Source: Pseudonocardiaceae bacterium YIM PH 21723 (GTDB taxonomy: Bacteria; Actinomycetota; Actinomycetes; Mycobacteriales; Pseudonocardiaceae). From it: a DNA stretch of 51,076 nucleotides. The position numbers were made by a program, and so were the translations under genes. The DNA lies in assembly GCA_003600225.1 (NCBI GenBank), contig QZFT01000057.1:1-51076 (forward strand). Reading direction: 5' to 3'. This document shows positions 34,193-42,255 of the stretch, piece by piece; within the stretch, counting starts at the first letter, position 1; each line of letters begins with the position of its first letter. The notes under the pieces were generated by a model, which ran no database searches, was not told the DNA's origin, and was given only the letters and a program-made list of their open reading frames with translations.

Positions 34193-34846
34193 ATGAACAC
34201 ACCTGTACAGCGAAGAACGCTCCTGAAGACCGGCCTCACCCTGGCCGCGGTCACCGGCGTCGGGCTGACGCTGGGCTCGGCGGCGACAGCGGCGGCCGCG
34301 CCGGTAGCGCAGCAGCGGGCGAATCCGACGCTGGTCGGCAAGGACAGTGTCAACGGCTGGGCGATGGAGACCGGGATCGACCAGGGCGGCGCGATCTGGA
34401 CCAGGGCGGTGGCCGGCAGCGCGCTGGCCGTGCCGGTGCGGATCGGGGCGGTGGCCACGGTTCTGCTGCACGTGGTCCGGCGCTACAACTACGAGATCGA
34501 CACGCTGCGGTCCGGCGAGGTGGTGGGCTTCCGGCCGTACACGGAGCAGCTCAACGGGGTGGAGACCAACCACGCCTCCGGCACCGCGGTGGACATCCGG
34601 CCCGGCTGGTACCCGGACGGCGCCAAGGGCGGGTTGCGGAAACGGGAACTCGCCGTGGTGCGGGACATCCTGCGGGACTGCGACGGTGTGGTCCGCTGGG
34701 GTGGCGACCTGTCCCGGCCGGCCGAGTCGCACTTCGAGATCGCCGTGCGCCCGGGCGACCCGCGGCTGGCCGCGCTGGCGGAGAAACTGACCGAATGGAA
34801 TGCGCACCCGGGTAAGGGAGCCGGTGTGCTGACCAACGGAAGTTGA
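34193..34846 (+). CDS. Tat-type exported M15-family peptidase
   Basis: A 217-residue protein. It begins MNTPVQRRTLLKTGLTLAAV, a twin-arginine-like signal, with cleavage near residue 36. The catalytic domain has NHASGTAVDIRPGWY near 127 (the HxxxxxxD zinc motif of M15 D-Ala endopeptidases) and a later zinc His in RPAESHFEIAV. Family members cut peptidoglycan stem peptides. CTGGGGA precedes the ATG. It closes a cassette of three wall-directed proteins and a small membrane protein, and the folded Tat export contrasts with the leaderless partner. Confidence 0.83.
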   Translation: MNTPVQRRTLLKTGLTLAAVTGVGLTLGSAATAAAAPVAQQRANPTLVGKDSVNGWAMETGIDQGGAIWTRAVAGSALAVPVRIGAVATVLLHVVRRYNYEIDTLRSGEVVGFRPYTEQLNGVETNHASGTAVDIRPGWYPDGAKGGLRKRELAVVRDILRDCDGVVRWGGDLSRPAESHFEIAVRPGDPRLAALAEKLTEWNAHPGKGAGVLTNGS

Positions 34847-34877
34847 TTACTTTCCGCAATTAACCGGGCACTGAATG

Positions 34878-34917
34878 GAATTGCCCGGATACCGAAGAAT
34901 CGGCATCCGGGCAATTC
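34878..34917. terminator. Bidirectional terminator between the M15 peptidase gene and trpG
   Basis: GAATTGCCCGGAT (34878-34890) pairs exactly with 34905-34917. It sits between two convergent genes. Confidence 0.8.
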
Positions 34918-34925
34918 TTAGTTTC

Positions 34926-35570
34926 TCAGGAAACCTCGGCCGCGGCCGCCAGCTTGCGCATTCCGGTCTCGAGTTCGATCACCAGGTTCTCCGGAACCGG
35001 ATGGCCGCAGTCGGCGAGCCAGTTGGCGAGCAGCCGGTGGCCGCCCTCGGTGAGCACCGATTCGGGGTGGAACTGGACGCCTTCGACCGGCAGTTCCCGG
35101 TGCCGCATGCCCATGACCACGCCTGATGCCGTCCGCGCGGTCACCAGGAACTCCGCGGGCACTGTGTCCGGACGCACAGCCAGCGAGTGGTACCGGGTGG
35201 CCGTCATCGGGTTCGGCAGCCCCCGGAAGACCCCAGAACCGTCGTGTTCGACCCGGCTGGTCTTGCCGTGGAGCAGCTCGGGAGCCCGCTCCACGATGCC
35301 GCCCCAGAGGGCTCCCATTGCCTGGTGACCGAGGCAGACGCCGAACACCGGCAGCCGCCGATCGGCGCACTCCCTGATCATGTCCATGGTCGATCCGGCT
35401 CGCTCAGGAGTGCCTGGACCTGGGGAAATGAGTACTCCATCGACCTCGTCGAGGTCGGCCGGAGTCACCACGTCATTGCGCAGCACGGTGCACTCGGCGC
35501 CGAGCTGGGCCAGATACTGAACCAGGTTGTACACAAAGCTGTCGTAGTTGTCGACGACTAGTACCCGCAT
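34926..35570 (-). CDS. trpG: Glutamine amidotransferase, anthranilate/aminodeoxychorismate synthase component II
   Basis: A 214-residue class I amidotransferase. VVDNYDSFVYNLVQYL opens the protein. The nucleophile Cys is in VFGVCLGHQAMG near 79, and the catalytic His-Glu is in VEGVQFHPESVLTE near 170. It supplies ammonia from glutamine to a TrpE or PabB partner, for tryptophan or folate synthesis. Position beside pknB matches Rv0013 of M. tuberculosis, annotated trpG, though a pabA role is equally possible. No partner gene is nearby. The ATG has only a weak ribosome site, and TAGAGT lies 12 bases upstream, so the mRNA may be nearly leaderless. Confidence 0.93.
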   Translation of the reverse strand: MRVLVVDNYDSFVYNLVQYLAQLGAECTVLRNDVVTPADLDEVDGVLISPGPGTPERAGSTMDMIRECADRRLPVFGVCLGHQAMGALWGGIVERAPELLHGKTSRVEHDGSGVFRGLPNPMTATRYHSLAVRPDTVPAEFLVTARTASGVVMGMRHRELPVEGVQFHPESVLTEGGHRLLANWLADCGHPVPENLVIELETGMRKLAAAAEVS

Positions 35571-35726
35571 AGCTGAACTCTACGGGTCAGCGGAACTGAT
35601 TTACGGACACGCTTCCATTCACCTGATGGGATGTGGAACCAGGCGGTTCTAAAAATTCTTACCCAATGTGGCGTGATGGCGAGAGCTCCCGTCTGTCTAC
35701 CTCATAGCCATACTTGGAGGTGTCCT

Positions 35727-37430
35727 TTGTCGCTCACTGAGAAAGACCTTGCGGTCGCTCCCGCGTCCAGTGACGAAGAATTGATCAATATGGTCCGTTC
35801 CGGGGACACCGAGGCATTCGGCACCCTGTACGAACGGCATGTGACCGCTGCCCGCAGGCTGGCGAGCCAGCTGGCGCGGTCCGCCGCGGAGGCCGACGAC
35901 CTCGTCTCCGAGGCGTTCACCAAGACGCTGCACATCATGCGTGCCGGCGGCGGCCCGCAGTCCAGCTTCCGGCCCTACCTGCTGGCGACCGTGCGGAACA
36001 GCGCCTACGAGCGCTTCCAGCACCTGCGCCGCGTGGTGGAGACCGAGGACTTCTCCCATCTGACCGACCTCAAGCAGCCCGCCGACCTGGTGTTCGAGGG
36101 TTTGGAGCGCTCGCTGGTGGCCAAGGCGTTCGCCCGGCTGCCGGAACGGTGGCAGATGGTGCTCTGGCACACCGCGGTCGAGGGGCAGAGCCCGGCCGCG
36201 ATCGCCGAGCTGCTCGGCGCGACCCCGAACTCGGTGTCCGCGATGGCCTACCGCGCCCGGGAGGGCCTGCGGCAGGAATACCTCCAGGTGCACCTGGCCC
36301 AGGAGTCGGTCGACCAGCAGTGCCGCAATGTGGTGGCCCGGCTCGGCGCGTGGGCCCGGGACGGCCTGTCCCGGCGCGAGCGCAGCCAGGTGGAGGCCCA
36401 CCTGGACACCTGCGACAGCTGTCGCGCGCTGGCCACCGACCTGCGTGACCTGAACGGCTCGTTCCGGGCGATCGTCGCGCCGATGATCCTGGGCGCGGCC
36501 GCCGTCGGCTACCTCAGCTCCAGCAGCGCCGGCACCAGCGCGGTGGCGGGCACCGCCGTGAGTTCCTCGGTGACCGCGGGCATCACCGCGGCGGCGTCCA
36601 CCGCCGCCCTGTGCGCGGCGGTCGTGGTCGGCTCCTTCGCCGACCCGGCCACCGAACCGCAGGCCGAGCAGGTGGCGATGCCGCCGAAGACCACCCAGAT
36701 GGCCACGCCACCCGCCGCGATGCAGGAACCGGTGGCCCAGGGCCCGGCGTCGCTGCCGTCCTTCGAGGTTCCGGCCCCGCCGGCGCCCAAGCCGGTGCCG
36801 CTGGCCGTCAGTAGCGAGAGCACGCACACCGAACTGGTGGACGACGGCGCCCCGGAGCAGGTGACGATGACCGTCACCAACCCCGGTTCCGAGGCGACCA
36901 CCCCGGAGGCGATGACCTTCACCGCGCCCGCCGGCGTCAAGATGGCGTGGACCGACCAGGACCTCAGCCCGCTCGCACCGGGTGAGAGCCGGAGCTACAA
37001 GTACTGGCTGTCCGCCGACCAGGGCGCCGAGTCGGGCACGATCACCGGCCGGATGGGCGACGTCGAACTGCCCGCGGTCCCGGTGACGGTCGCCAAGGCG
37101 CACGACCTCAATACGGTCACCGGCAGCACCTCGGATGGCCTCGGCAAGTCCTGGATCACCATCACGGTGACCAACACCGGCAAGCGCGCGGGTACCGCTT
37201 CGGTGAGCGTCACCCCGCCCAGCGGCTCGATCTTCTCCCAGTGGGAGGGCGGCGAGTGGGTGATGGGCGACAAGGGCGTGACCCAGTCGTTCCTGCTCCA
37301 GCCGGGCGAGACGAAGACGGTGAAGGCGTTCGTGAAGATGTGGCTCGGCAAGAGCGGTGCCGCGAAGATCAGCACGAACCTGGGTACGGCGGCCCAGGAG
37401 TTCGTCGAGTTCCTGGGCAAGGCCAAGTAG
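35727..37430 (+). CDS. ECF sigma factor fused to zinc-finger, membrane and extracellular domains
   Basis: A 567-residue protein. Residues about 20-90 are sigma region 2 (LYERHVTAARRLASQLARSA) and about 110-180 region 4 (LPERWQMVLWHTAVEGQSP, AELLGATPNSVSAMAYRARE). Near 223 a HLDTCDSC motif matches the zinc-binding anti-sigma fold. A hydrophobic stretch (about 245-305) probably crosses the membrane, and the rest is a Pro linker plus two beta-sandwich-like extracellular domains. This matches the ECF52 type, a sigma and its own sensor in one chain. TTG 35727 is the start, because GGAGG lies six bases before it. Its targets are not shown here. Confidence 0.85.
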   Translation: MSLTEKDLAVAPASSDEELINMVRSGDTEAFGTLYERHVTAARRLASQLARSAAEADDLVSEAFTKTLHIMRAGGGPQSSFRPYLLATVRNSAYERFQHLRRVVETEDFSHLTDLKQPADLVFEGLERSLVAKAFARLPERWQMVLWHTAVEGQSPAAIAELLGATPNSVSAMAYRAREGLRQEYLQVHLAQESVDQQCRNVVARLGAWARDGLSRRERSQVEAHLDTCDSCRALATDLRDLNGSFRAIVAPMILGAAAVGYLSSSSAGTSAVAGTAVSSSVTAGITAAASTAALCAAVVVGSFADPATEPQAEQVAMPPKTTQMATPPAAMQEPVAQGPASLPSFEVPAPPAPKPVPLAVSSESTHTELVDDGAPEQVTMTVTNPGSEATTPEAMTFTAPAGVKMAWTDQDLSPLAPGESRSYKYWLSADQGAESGTITGRMGDVELPAVPVTVAKAHDLNTVTGSTSDGLGKSWITITVTNTGKRAGTASVSVTPPSGSIFSQWEGGEWVMGDKGVTQSFLLQPGETKTVKAFVKMWLGKSGAAKISTNLGTAAQEFVEFLGKAK

Positions 37431-37438
37431 TCGGGTCT

Positions 37439-37934
37439 GGCCTTTGGCGAAAGAGGCTTTGGAGGGGGAGACGGGTGGCTAGGCCCGTCTTTCCTGCCTG
37501 GCTGTCTGGTGGGGGCACGCCTGTCTCTGCGTGCTGGCATCTCGGGGTGACCCGGGGTGGTGGGGCGACACGGTCGGGACCTGCTTTCTGGGCCCGATAG
37601 TGCCCCAGGTAGCTGCGTGTGGTGATGGCGCACCATCGCCCTGATTTCCAGTGACCAACGAGCGTTGAGTCCACTATGGACCAAATGGTTGTTCCTGGTT
37701 AAAGACAAAAATCGGCCCTGATTTTGTCTTTAACCAGGAACAACCACCCGCCGTTCACCCACAAGAACACCACCAGCCACACCGGCCACTTCAGTAGCGC
37801 GCAGATCCGCACCCGAAGCGCTCCAAGCCAGACCGGCCCAAAAACCAGACAGGCGTGCCCCCACCCAACAGCCAGGCAGGAAAGACGCGAGCCCCCACCC
37901 GTCTCCCCCTCAAGGCCATCCTTCGCCAAAGGCC
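37439..37934. repeat. Palindromic dispersed element, copy R2
   Basis: A complete copy. The left arm (37439-37520) begins GGCCTTTGGCGAA, and the right arm (37850-37934, reverse strand) begins identically. Both then read GAGGGGGAGACGGGTGG and TCTTTCCTGCCTGGCTGT. The central hairpin is at 37687-37745. It lies 9 bases after the sigma gene stop and 24 bases from the end of the minus-strand gene at 37958, so it fills the whole gap between two convergent genes. Copy R1 is at 1-485. Confidence 0.85.
37687..37745. other. Perfect 24-bp hairpin at the centre of R2
   Basis: Bases 37687-37710 (GGTTGTTCCTGGTTAAAGAC then AAAA) pair exactly with 37722-37745, with an 11-base loop. The stem runs into A- and T-rich ends on both strands, suiting bidirectional termination. 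Confidence 0.75.
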
Positions 37935-37957
37935 AAGACCCGGCCCCCCCAGGGCCG

Positions 37958-38113
37958 CTAGTTCGTGGTGACCCCGTTGAACGGCAGACGGGGCTCCGCC
38001 CAGGGGAACACCACGAACATCAGCATGGCGATGACGGCGGCGATCAGCAGCACGGCCTCCACGACCTTCAGGGCCTTGGGGCCGGGCAGCTGGCGCCAGA
38101 TCCAGGCGTACAC
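37958..38113 (-). CDS. 51-aa conserved actinobacterial membrane protein
   Basis: A short protein starting (M)YAWIWRQLPGPKALKVVEA, with one transmembrane helix (about 18-40) and the ending PWAEPRLPFNGVTTN. GTG start at 38113, six bases past the sortase stop. Very similar small proteins follow class E sortase genes in other actinobacteria as I recall them. It probably sits in the membrane with the sortase, but its role is unknown. Confidence 0.8.
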   Translation of the reverse strand: MYAWIWRQLPGPKALKVVEAVLLIAAVIAMLMFVVFPWAEPRLPFNGVTTN

Positions 38114-38116
38114 GGC

Positions 38117-39736
38117 CTAGCTCTCCTTCATCTCCGGCGGACGGAAACCGTCGGCCTTCGGGTACGACTTGACCATCATGGCGTGCGCGATCAACCGCTT
38201 CTCCGCGGAGAACGGCGGGTGGCACGTGGTCAGGGTCAGCATCTTGAGCTGGCCCTCCTTGGTCAGTGTGCTGGTCGGGTTGTTCGGCACCGGGGACTTC
38301 ACGTCGACCCGGTCCGGGGTCACGATCTGCTGGCCGACCACGTTCTTGTAGGCCGGGTTCAGTGAACCGGGGACCTTGACGTCCTTGCACGCGGCCGTCT
38401 TGCCCTTGCCCGCGTCCCAGCCCTGCGCCTCACCCTCGTACGGCACGACCCGGTACACGTACCAGGTGGTGTTCGACTCGATGATGATCGCGTCGCAGGA
38501 GCTCAGCTGGTCCAGGTCGTTGAACGGCGCGCCCTTGCCGACCCGGTGGCCGGCGACGGAGAAGTTGCCGTTCTCCCCCGGCAGCGCGGTGTCCACGTAG
38601 TGACCGGGGCCCGCTTCCAGGGTCTTCTCGTCGGTGCCCTTCAGCACGGTGAACTTGTAGTCCGCGCCGAACTTCGGGATGAACATCTTCGCGAAGCCCT
38701 GACCGTTGGCCACGTCGAAGTGTTCCTGCCGCTGCTGGCCCGGGTCCTTCCAGTCGTCGTCCAGCGCCGAGGTGACGTCCTTCTGCTTGCCCGCGGACAG
38801 CAGGTCGGTGACGTAGACCTCGTAGAAGACGAACAGCAGCACGACCATGCCGACGGTGATCAGCACCTCGCCGACTACGCCCACGATGTTCGCCGCGCCA
38901 CCCGGTCTGCGCGGCGGCGTGCCGCCACCTTCGGTGTCCGAAGGCGGCTGCGGTGGCCGGGGCGGTGACGGCGGGCCGGAGGCCTGCGCCGGGATCACCG
39001 GCGGGGTGGCCGGGGCGGTCTGCTGCGGGGAGTTCGGGGAGGACATCGGGCTCAGTATGTCCCGCTGTGTCGCCTCTGTCGGCGACATGCCCGGCCGCAC
39101 GACGGGAATGCGCACGGTCGGGTGGTCCATGGGCATCGCGGGCGGAGTCGAGGCGAACTCCTGCTCCGGCGGTTCGAACCTGGGGACCTGGGTGGTGGTC
39201 TCGGTGTCGGCCGGGGAGGTGGCCGGGGCGAACGGCTGCCGCACGTCCACCTGCGGCGGGGGCGGCGTGCTGCCGAGCCCGCGCGGTGGGGCGAACTGAA
39301 GCTGAGCCGGCGTCGGCGGCTGGGCAGGGGGCTGCTGCGGCTGGGCAGGGGGCGGCGGCACGGGCGCCTGGTTCGCGGGCGCCTCCCTGGACCAGGGCGA
39401 CGGCTCGGGCTGTAATCGCTCCGGGGGTACCTGCTCCTGTGCGCGCGGCTTGGAGCCGCCGAACCAGGACCGGGCCCGGCTGGTGGGCGGCTTCTCCTCC
39501 GGCGGGCCGTCGATGTACGGCGCGCGGCGCGGCGGCTGCTCGACCCTGGGCTGTTCCGGCTCCTGGTAGTCCTCGGGGCGGAACCGGCGGCCACCGGTCT
39601 GCTCGGCGCTGTGCCTGCCCGGCTGCCGGGCGGGCTGCTCGGCCTCCGGTTCCGGCTGCGGTGGCGACACGAGCACGATGGACGGCTTGGCGGGCGTGGA
39701 CCGGCGACGACGCCCCTGATACTCGTCCTCGCTCAC
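38117..39736 (-). CDS. Class E sortase with long Pro-rich cytoplasmic region
   Basis: A 539-residue transpeptidase that anchors surface proteins. Residues 1-285 are a Pro/Gln-rich cytoplasmic region. A transmembrane helix (about 288-310) follows, then the sortase barrel (about 345-525). Catalytic His is in SVAGHRVGKGAPF, Cys in LTLTTCHPPF and Arg in SAEKRLIAHA. Class E enzymes usually read LAxTG signals; no substrate gene is visible here. The GTG start overlaps the DUF881 stop. The N-terminal extension is much longer than most sortases have. Confidence 0.9.
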   Translation of the reverse strand: MSEDEYQGRRRRSTPAKPSIVLVSPPQPEPEAEQPARQPGRHSAEQTGGRRFRPEDYQEPEQPRVEQPPRRAPYIDGPPEEKPPTSRARSWFGGSKPRAQEQVPPERLQPEPSPWSREAPANQAPVPPPPAQPQQPPAQPPTPAQLQFAPPRGLGSTPPPPQVDVRQPFAPATSPADTETTTQVPRFEPPEQEFASTPPAMPMDHPTVRIPVVRPGMSPTEATQRDILSPMSSPNSPQQTAPATPPVIPAQASGPPSPPRPPQPPSDTEGGGTPPRRPGGAANIVGVVGEVLITVGMVVLLFVFYEVYVTDLLSAGKQKDVTSALDDDWKDPGQQRQEHFDVANGQGFAKMFIPKFGADYKFTVLKGTDEKTLEAGPGHYVDTALPGENGNFSVAGHRVGKGAPFNDLDQLSSCDAIIIESNTTWYVYRVVPYEGEAQGWDAGKGKTAACKDVKVPGSLNPAYKNVVGQQIVTPDRVDVKSPVPNNPTSTLTKEGQLKMLTLTTCHPPFSAEKRLIAHAMMVKSYPKADGFRPPEMKES

Positions 39737-40485
39737 CGCGGCACCTCCTGAGCCTTGTCCAGTCGAAGCGGCCCGGTGTAGCCCGGGACCGACACGTCGT
39801 CCTTGCGTTCCACCCGATAACCCAGACCGAACGCCTGTACATACTGACGGAAGACGCGCACGCCCGGTTCAAGGTTGAGGGCGGCAGCCATCCGATCCTG
39901 GTCACCGATGACGGTGATCGTGTATGGCGGCGAATATGTTCGGCCGTGAAGCAGCAGGGTGTTCCCTACACAGCGTACGGCTGAAGTGGCGACAAGTCGC
40001 TGATCTGCGACCGAAACGGCCTCCGCCCCGCCGCTCCAGAGCGCGTTCAGCACGCTCTGTAGATCCTGTTGGTGGACAACGAGATCGTCCGGCTGCGCAC
40101 CCACCGGGTAGCGGCCGTCCGGTCCCCGTGGGGCGTCGGACAGCACGACGGTCAGCCCGCGACCGTGTACCGGCTGCAGCCCGGCCCCCGATCGCAACCG
40201 CTCGGCGTCCGAGCGCGCGGCACGAACCCGGACGTCAGAACCGGCTTCGGCCCGCTCGAGCAGTTCGAGCTCCCGGCGCAGTGCGGTCAGCCGGTCGTTC
40301 TGCTCCCGGACCCGCGCCTCGGAATCCCGGATGAGCCCGGAGAGTTCGGTGTTCCGGCCGCCACGCAGATCGAAGCCCTTGGCGGTGTTGTAACTGACCG
40401 CGAACAACAATCCGGTCACCAGACACACCGCGTACGCGCTCGCCTGCCACAGGCGGGCCCGCGACACACGTCCTCTGCCTGGCAA
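39733..40485 (-). CDS. DUF881-family membrane protein
   Basis: A 250-residue protein. An N-terminal transmembrane helix (about 11-31) is followed by a coiled-coil stretch (ARVREQNDRLTALRRELELL) and a mixed alpha/beta domain with GRGLTVVLSDAPRG. This matches DUF881, including M. tuberculosis Rv0012, which sits at the same place. I take TTG 40485 because AGGAG lies upstream; GTG 40467 is an alternative. Function unknown; likely envelope or division-linked by its neighbours. It is divergent from crgA. Confidence 0.87.
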   Translation of the reverse strand: MPGRGRVSRARLWQASAYAVCLVTGLLFAVSYNTAKGFDLRGGRNTELSGLIRDSEARVREQNDRLTALRRELELLERAEAGSDVRVRAARSDAERLRSGAGLQPVHGRGLTVVLSDAPRGPDGRYPVGAQPDDLVVHQQDLQSVLNALWSGGAEAVSVADQRLVATSAVRCVGNTLLLHGRTYSPPYTITVIGDQDRMAAALNLEPGVRVFRQYVQAFGLGYRVERKDDVSVPGYTGPLRLDKAQEVPR

Positions 40486-40659
40486 GCGAGGTCACTCCTG
40501 ATCGATTCGTTAGGCCGAATGCCGGTTGAGCACTGTTTTCGGGTCACCAGAGATACCCGCAATGCCCCTTCTCTACGTTAACGTGTTCTCAAGGCTCCGG
40601 TTGCAGAGAATCGGAGGCCCCTACACAGCCGTACTAGGTCAAGGTCAGGCGAGGACACC

Positions 40660-40926
40660 ATGCCTAAGTCCAAGGTCCGCAAGAAGGACGTTTACACCCC
40701 GCCCGTGGACAAGCGCACCCCGGTGAAGGTCAAGTCCACCGGTCCGTCGCACCCGGCGTACGTCGCGGTGTTCCTGGGCCTGATGCTGCTCGGTCTGCTC
40801 TGGCTGGTGGTCAACTACCTGGCCGGCGACCGGATCCCGTTCATGGCCGACCTGGGCGCCTGGAACTTCGCGATCGGTTTCGCCCTGATGATCACCGGTC
40901 TGATGATGACCATGCGCTGGCGGTAA
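40660..40926 (+). CDS. crgA: CrgA, cell-division membrane protein
   Basis: An 88-residue protein. It has a basic cytoplasmic N-terminus ([15 protein letters not shown]), then two transmembrane helices (about 33-52 and 66-85) with [14 protein letters not shown] between them, and ends MMTMRWR. CrgA modulates FtsZ assembly in Streptomyces and recruits PBPs to the septum in mycobacteria, where it is a PknA/PknB substrate. AGGCGAGG precedes the ATG. Confidence 0.95.
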   Translation: MPKSKVRKKDVYTPPVDKRTPVKVKSTGPSHPAYVAVFLGLMLLGLLWLVVNYLAGDRIPFMADLGAWNFAIGFALMITGLMMTMRWR

Positions 40927-41007
40927 TCACCTGGTCGCGCAACGTTCTGTTCACCCTGCATGGTCACGAATCGCGATCATCGAACAGAAGTGCTGCAACC
41001 CATCCCC

Positions 41008-41451
41008 ATGTGGATAAACACTGTGGATAACTTGTCAGACCGGCGGTGGTCCTGGAATCCAGCGATCACCGTGGGTTGCTGGGCCATCGCCGGTCTCGCC
41101 CTTTTGTGGGTCGTACTGACCGGCGATGCCCCCGGTCGGCTGCTCGCCGCGATGCTCACCATCGTGGCGCTGGCGGCCGCCGTCTACACGACGCTGGTCC
41201 GGCCGGTACTGGTCGCCGACAGCGCCGGGGTCACCATCCGCTCACTGGCTGGTGCCCTGCGGGTGCCCTGGAAACAGGCCACGGTGCGCTTGGCGCACAC
41301 CCAGCGGCTCGGCCGCGAGGTGCAGACCCTGGAACTGGATCTGCGGCACGGCGTGGACGGCGAACTGGAGAAGCTGGTCGTCCTGGGACGGCTGGAACTC
41401 GGCGCCGATCCACACGACGTCATGGACGAGCTGACCCGGCTGCGCGGCTAG
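41008..41451 (+). CDS. PH-domain-containing membrane protein (Rv0010c-like)
   Basis: A protein of about 147 residues. Two hydrophobic helices (about 19-60) are followed by a bacterial PH-like domain (VLVADSAGVTIRS, RVPWKQ, ELGADPHDVMDEL). Its place next to crgA matches Rv0010c. The start is unsettled: ATG 41008, ATG 40960 or GTG 41023 are in frame and none has a clear ribosome site. Two DnaA boxes overlap the 5' end. It overlaps the convergent gene at 41448 by four bases. Confidence 0.8.
   Translation: MWINTVDNLSDRRWSWNPAITVGCWAIAGLALLWVVLTGDAPGRLLAAMLTIVALAAAVYTTLVRPVLVADSAGVTIRSLAGALRVPWKQATVRLAHTQRLGREVQTLELDLRHGVDGELEKLVVLGRLELGADPHDVMDELTRLRG
41009..41030 (-). promoter_or_regulatory. 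Two perfect DnaA boxes in direct repeat
   Basis: TGTGGATAA occurs at 41009-41017 and 41022-41030, 13 bases apart, at the 5' end of the PH-domain gene. Both match the DnaA consensus on the minus strand. CTGTGGATAACTTGT is shared exactly with the palindromic site at 3707-3732 region. Confidence 0.5.
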
Positions 41452-42251
41452 TCGTCGCGTTCGAGGCGCAGGTAGTTACCCGGATTCCGGAAGGCGTGCT
41501 GGGGGTCCCCGGTGCCCGGAGCACAGCGGAACATGATCCGATCGCCCGTTCCGGCGGTGAACGACCGCGCCGGGCTGGTGAACGAGCCGGTCCGGATCCG
41601 CATCCGGATCACGTGCTCGCCCGGCATCACCGGGAACTCCCGGGTCTGGCCGCGCCTGATCCACCCCCGCCGTTCGCCGTCGATCTCCACGGCATAGGCC
41701 CGGACCAGATCTCGCCACCCGGAACGGCTGCGCTCCAGCACAACCGTCGCCGCCGACCGCCGCCGGAAGATCTTCGGCGGTTCCGGTTCCCGCGGCAGGG
41801 GTGGCTCGGGGTCGAAGTGCACTTCCAGCTCGGGCGGCAGCCGGTCCCAGGTATCGCCGATCTGGGAGAGCGGCAGATCATCCCGGGAATGCGGCGGAAT
41901 CAGGAAACGCGGCCGCCCGTAGTGCGCGATGATCCACTGGATCCCCCAGCCGACGGGGAGCGCGACGCAGCCCAGGAGAATCGGCACGATGAGCCACAGC
42001 GGCTGCCGGACGTCATCGATCAGCACCATCCCGGTCACAGACAGGCCTAACCAGAAGAAGCCGATGGCCACAGGGAGTTCACCGCGCGCATAGGCACGTT
42101 CCCTGATCGGATCGGGACTCGGATACCTTGCGAAGACCCGGTCACCGTCGAACCGGTCCGGGTCGCGCCAGGCTCTGATCACCCGGAACAGCACGAGCCC
42201 GGACCCACCCAAGAACAGCAATACGAGCAGAACCGCCCCCAGTATCGGCAT
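41448..42251 (-). CDS. Membrane protein of unknown function
   Basis: A 267-residue protein with hydrophobic segments at about 3-22, 62-82 and 86-108, then a cytoplasmic domain of some 155 residues. The latter has a Pro-rich hinge and a beta-rich end (GWIRRGQTREFPVMPGEHVIRMRI). This end resembles a domain presenting a substrate-binding beta face, but I recognise no family. It follows the rhomboid gene with 4 bases between, so it is likely in the ppiA-rhomboid operon. Confidence 0.75.
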   Translation of the reverse strand: MPILGAVLLVLLFLGGSGLVLFRVIRAWRDPDRFDGDRVFARYPSPDPIRERAYARGELPVAIGFFWLGLSVTGMVLIDDVRQPLWLIVPILLGCVALPVGWGIQWIIAHYGRPRFLIPPHSRDDLPLSQIGDTWDRLPPELEVHFDPEPPLPREPEPPKIFRRRSAATVVLERSRSGWRDLVRAYAVEIDGERRGWIRRGQTREFPVMPGEHVIRMRIRTGSFTSPARSFTAGTGDRIMFRCAPGTGDPQHAFRNPGNYLRLERDD

Positions 42252-42255
42252 GCTC

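Noticed and set aside
30914-34846. Prophage remnant
   Set aside because: Hydrolases and a holin-sized protein could suggest one, but there is no integrase, capsid, portal or tail gene and no attachment-site repeat. Kept only as a wall cassette.
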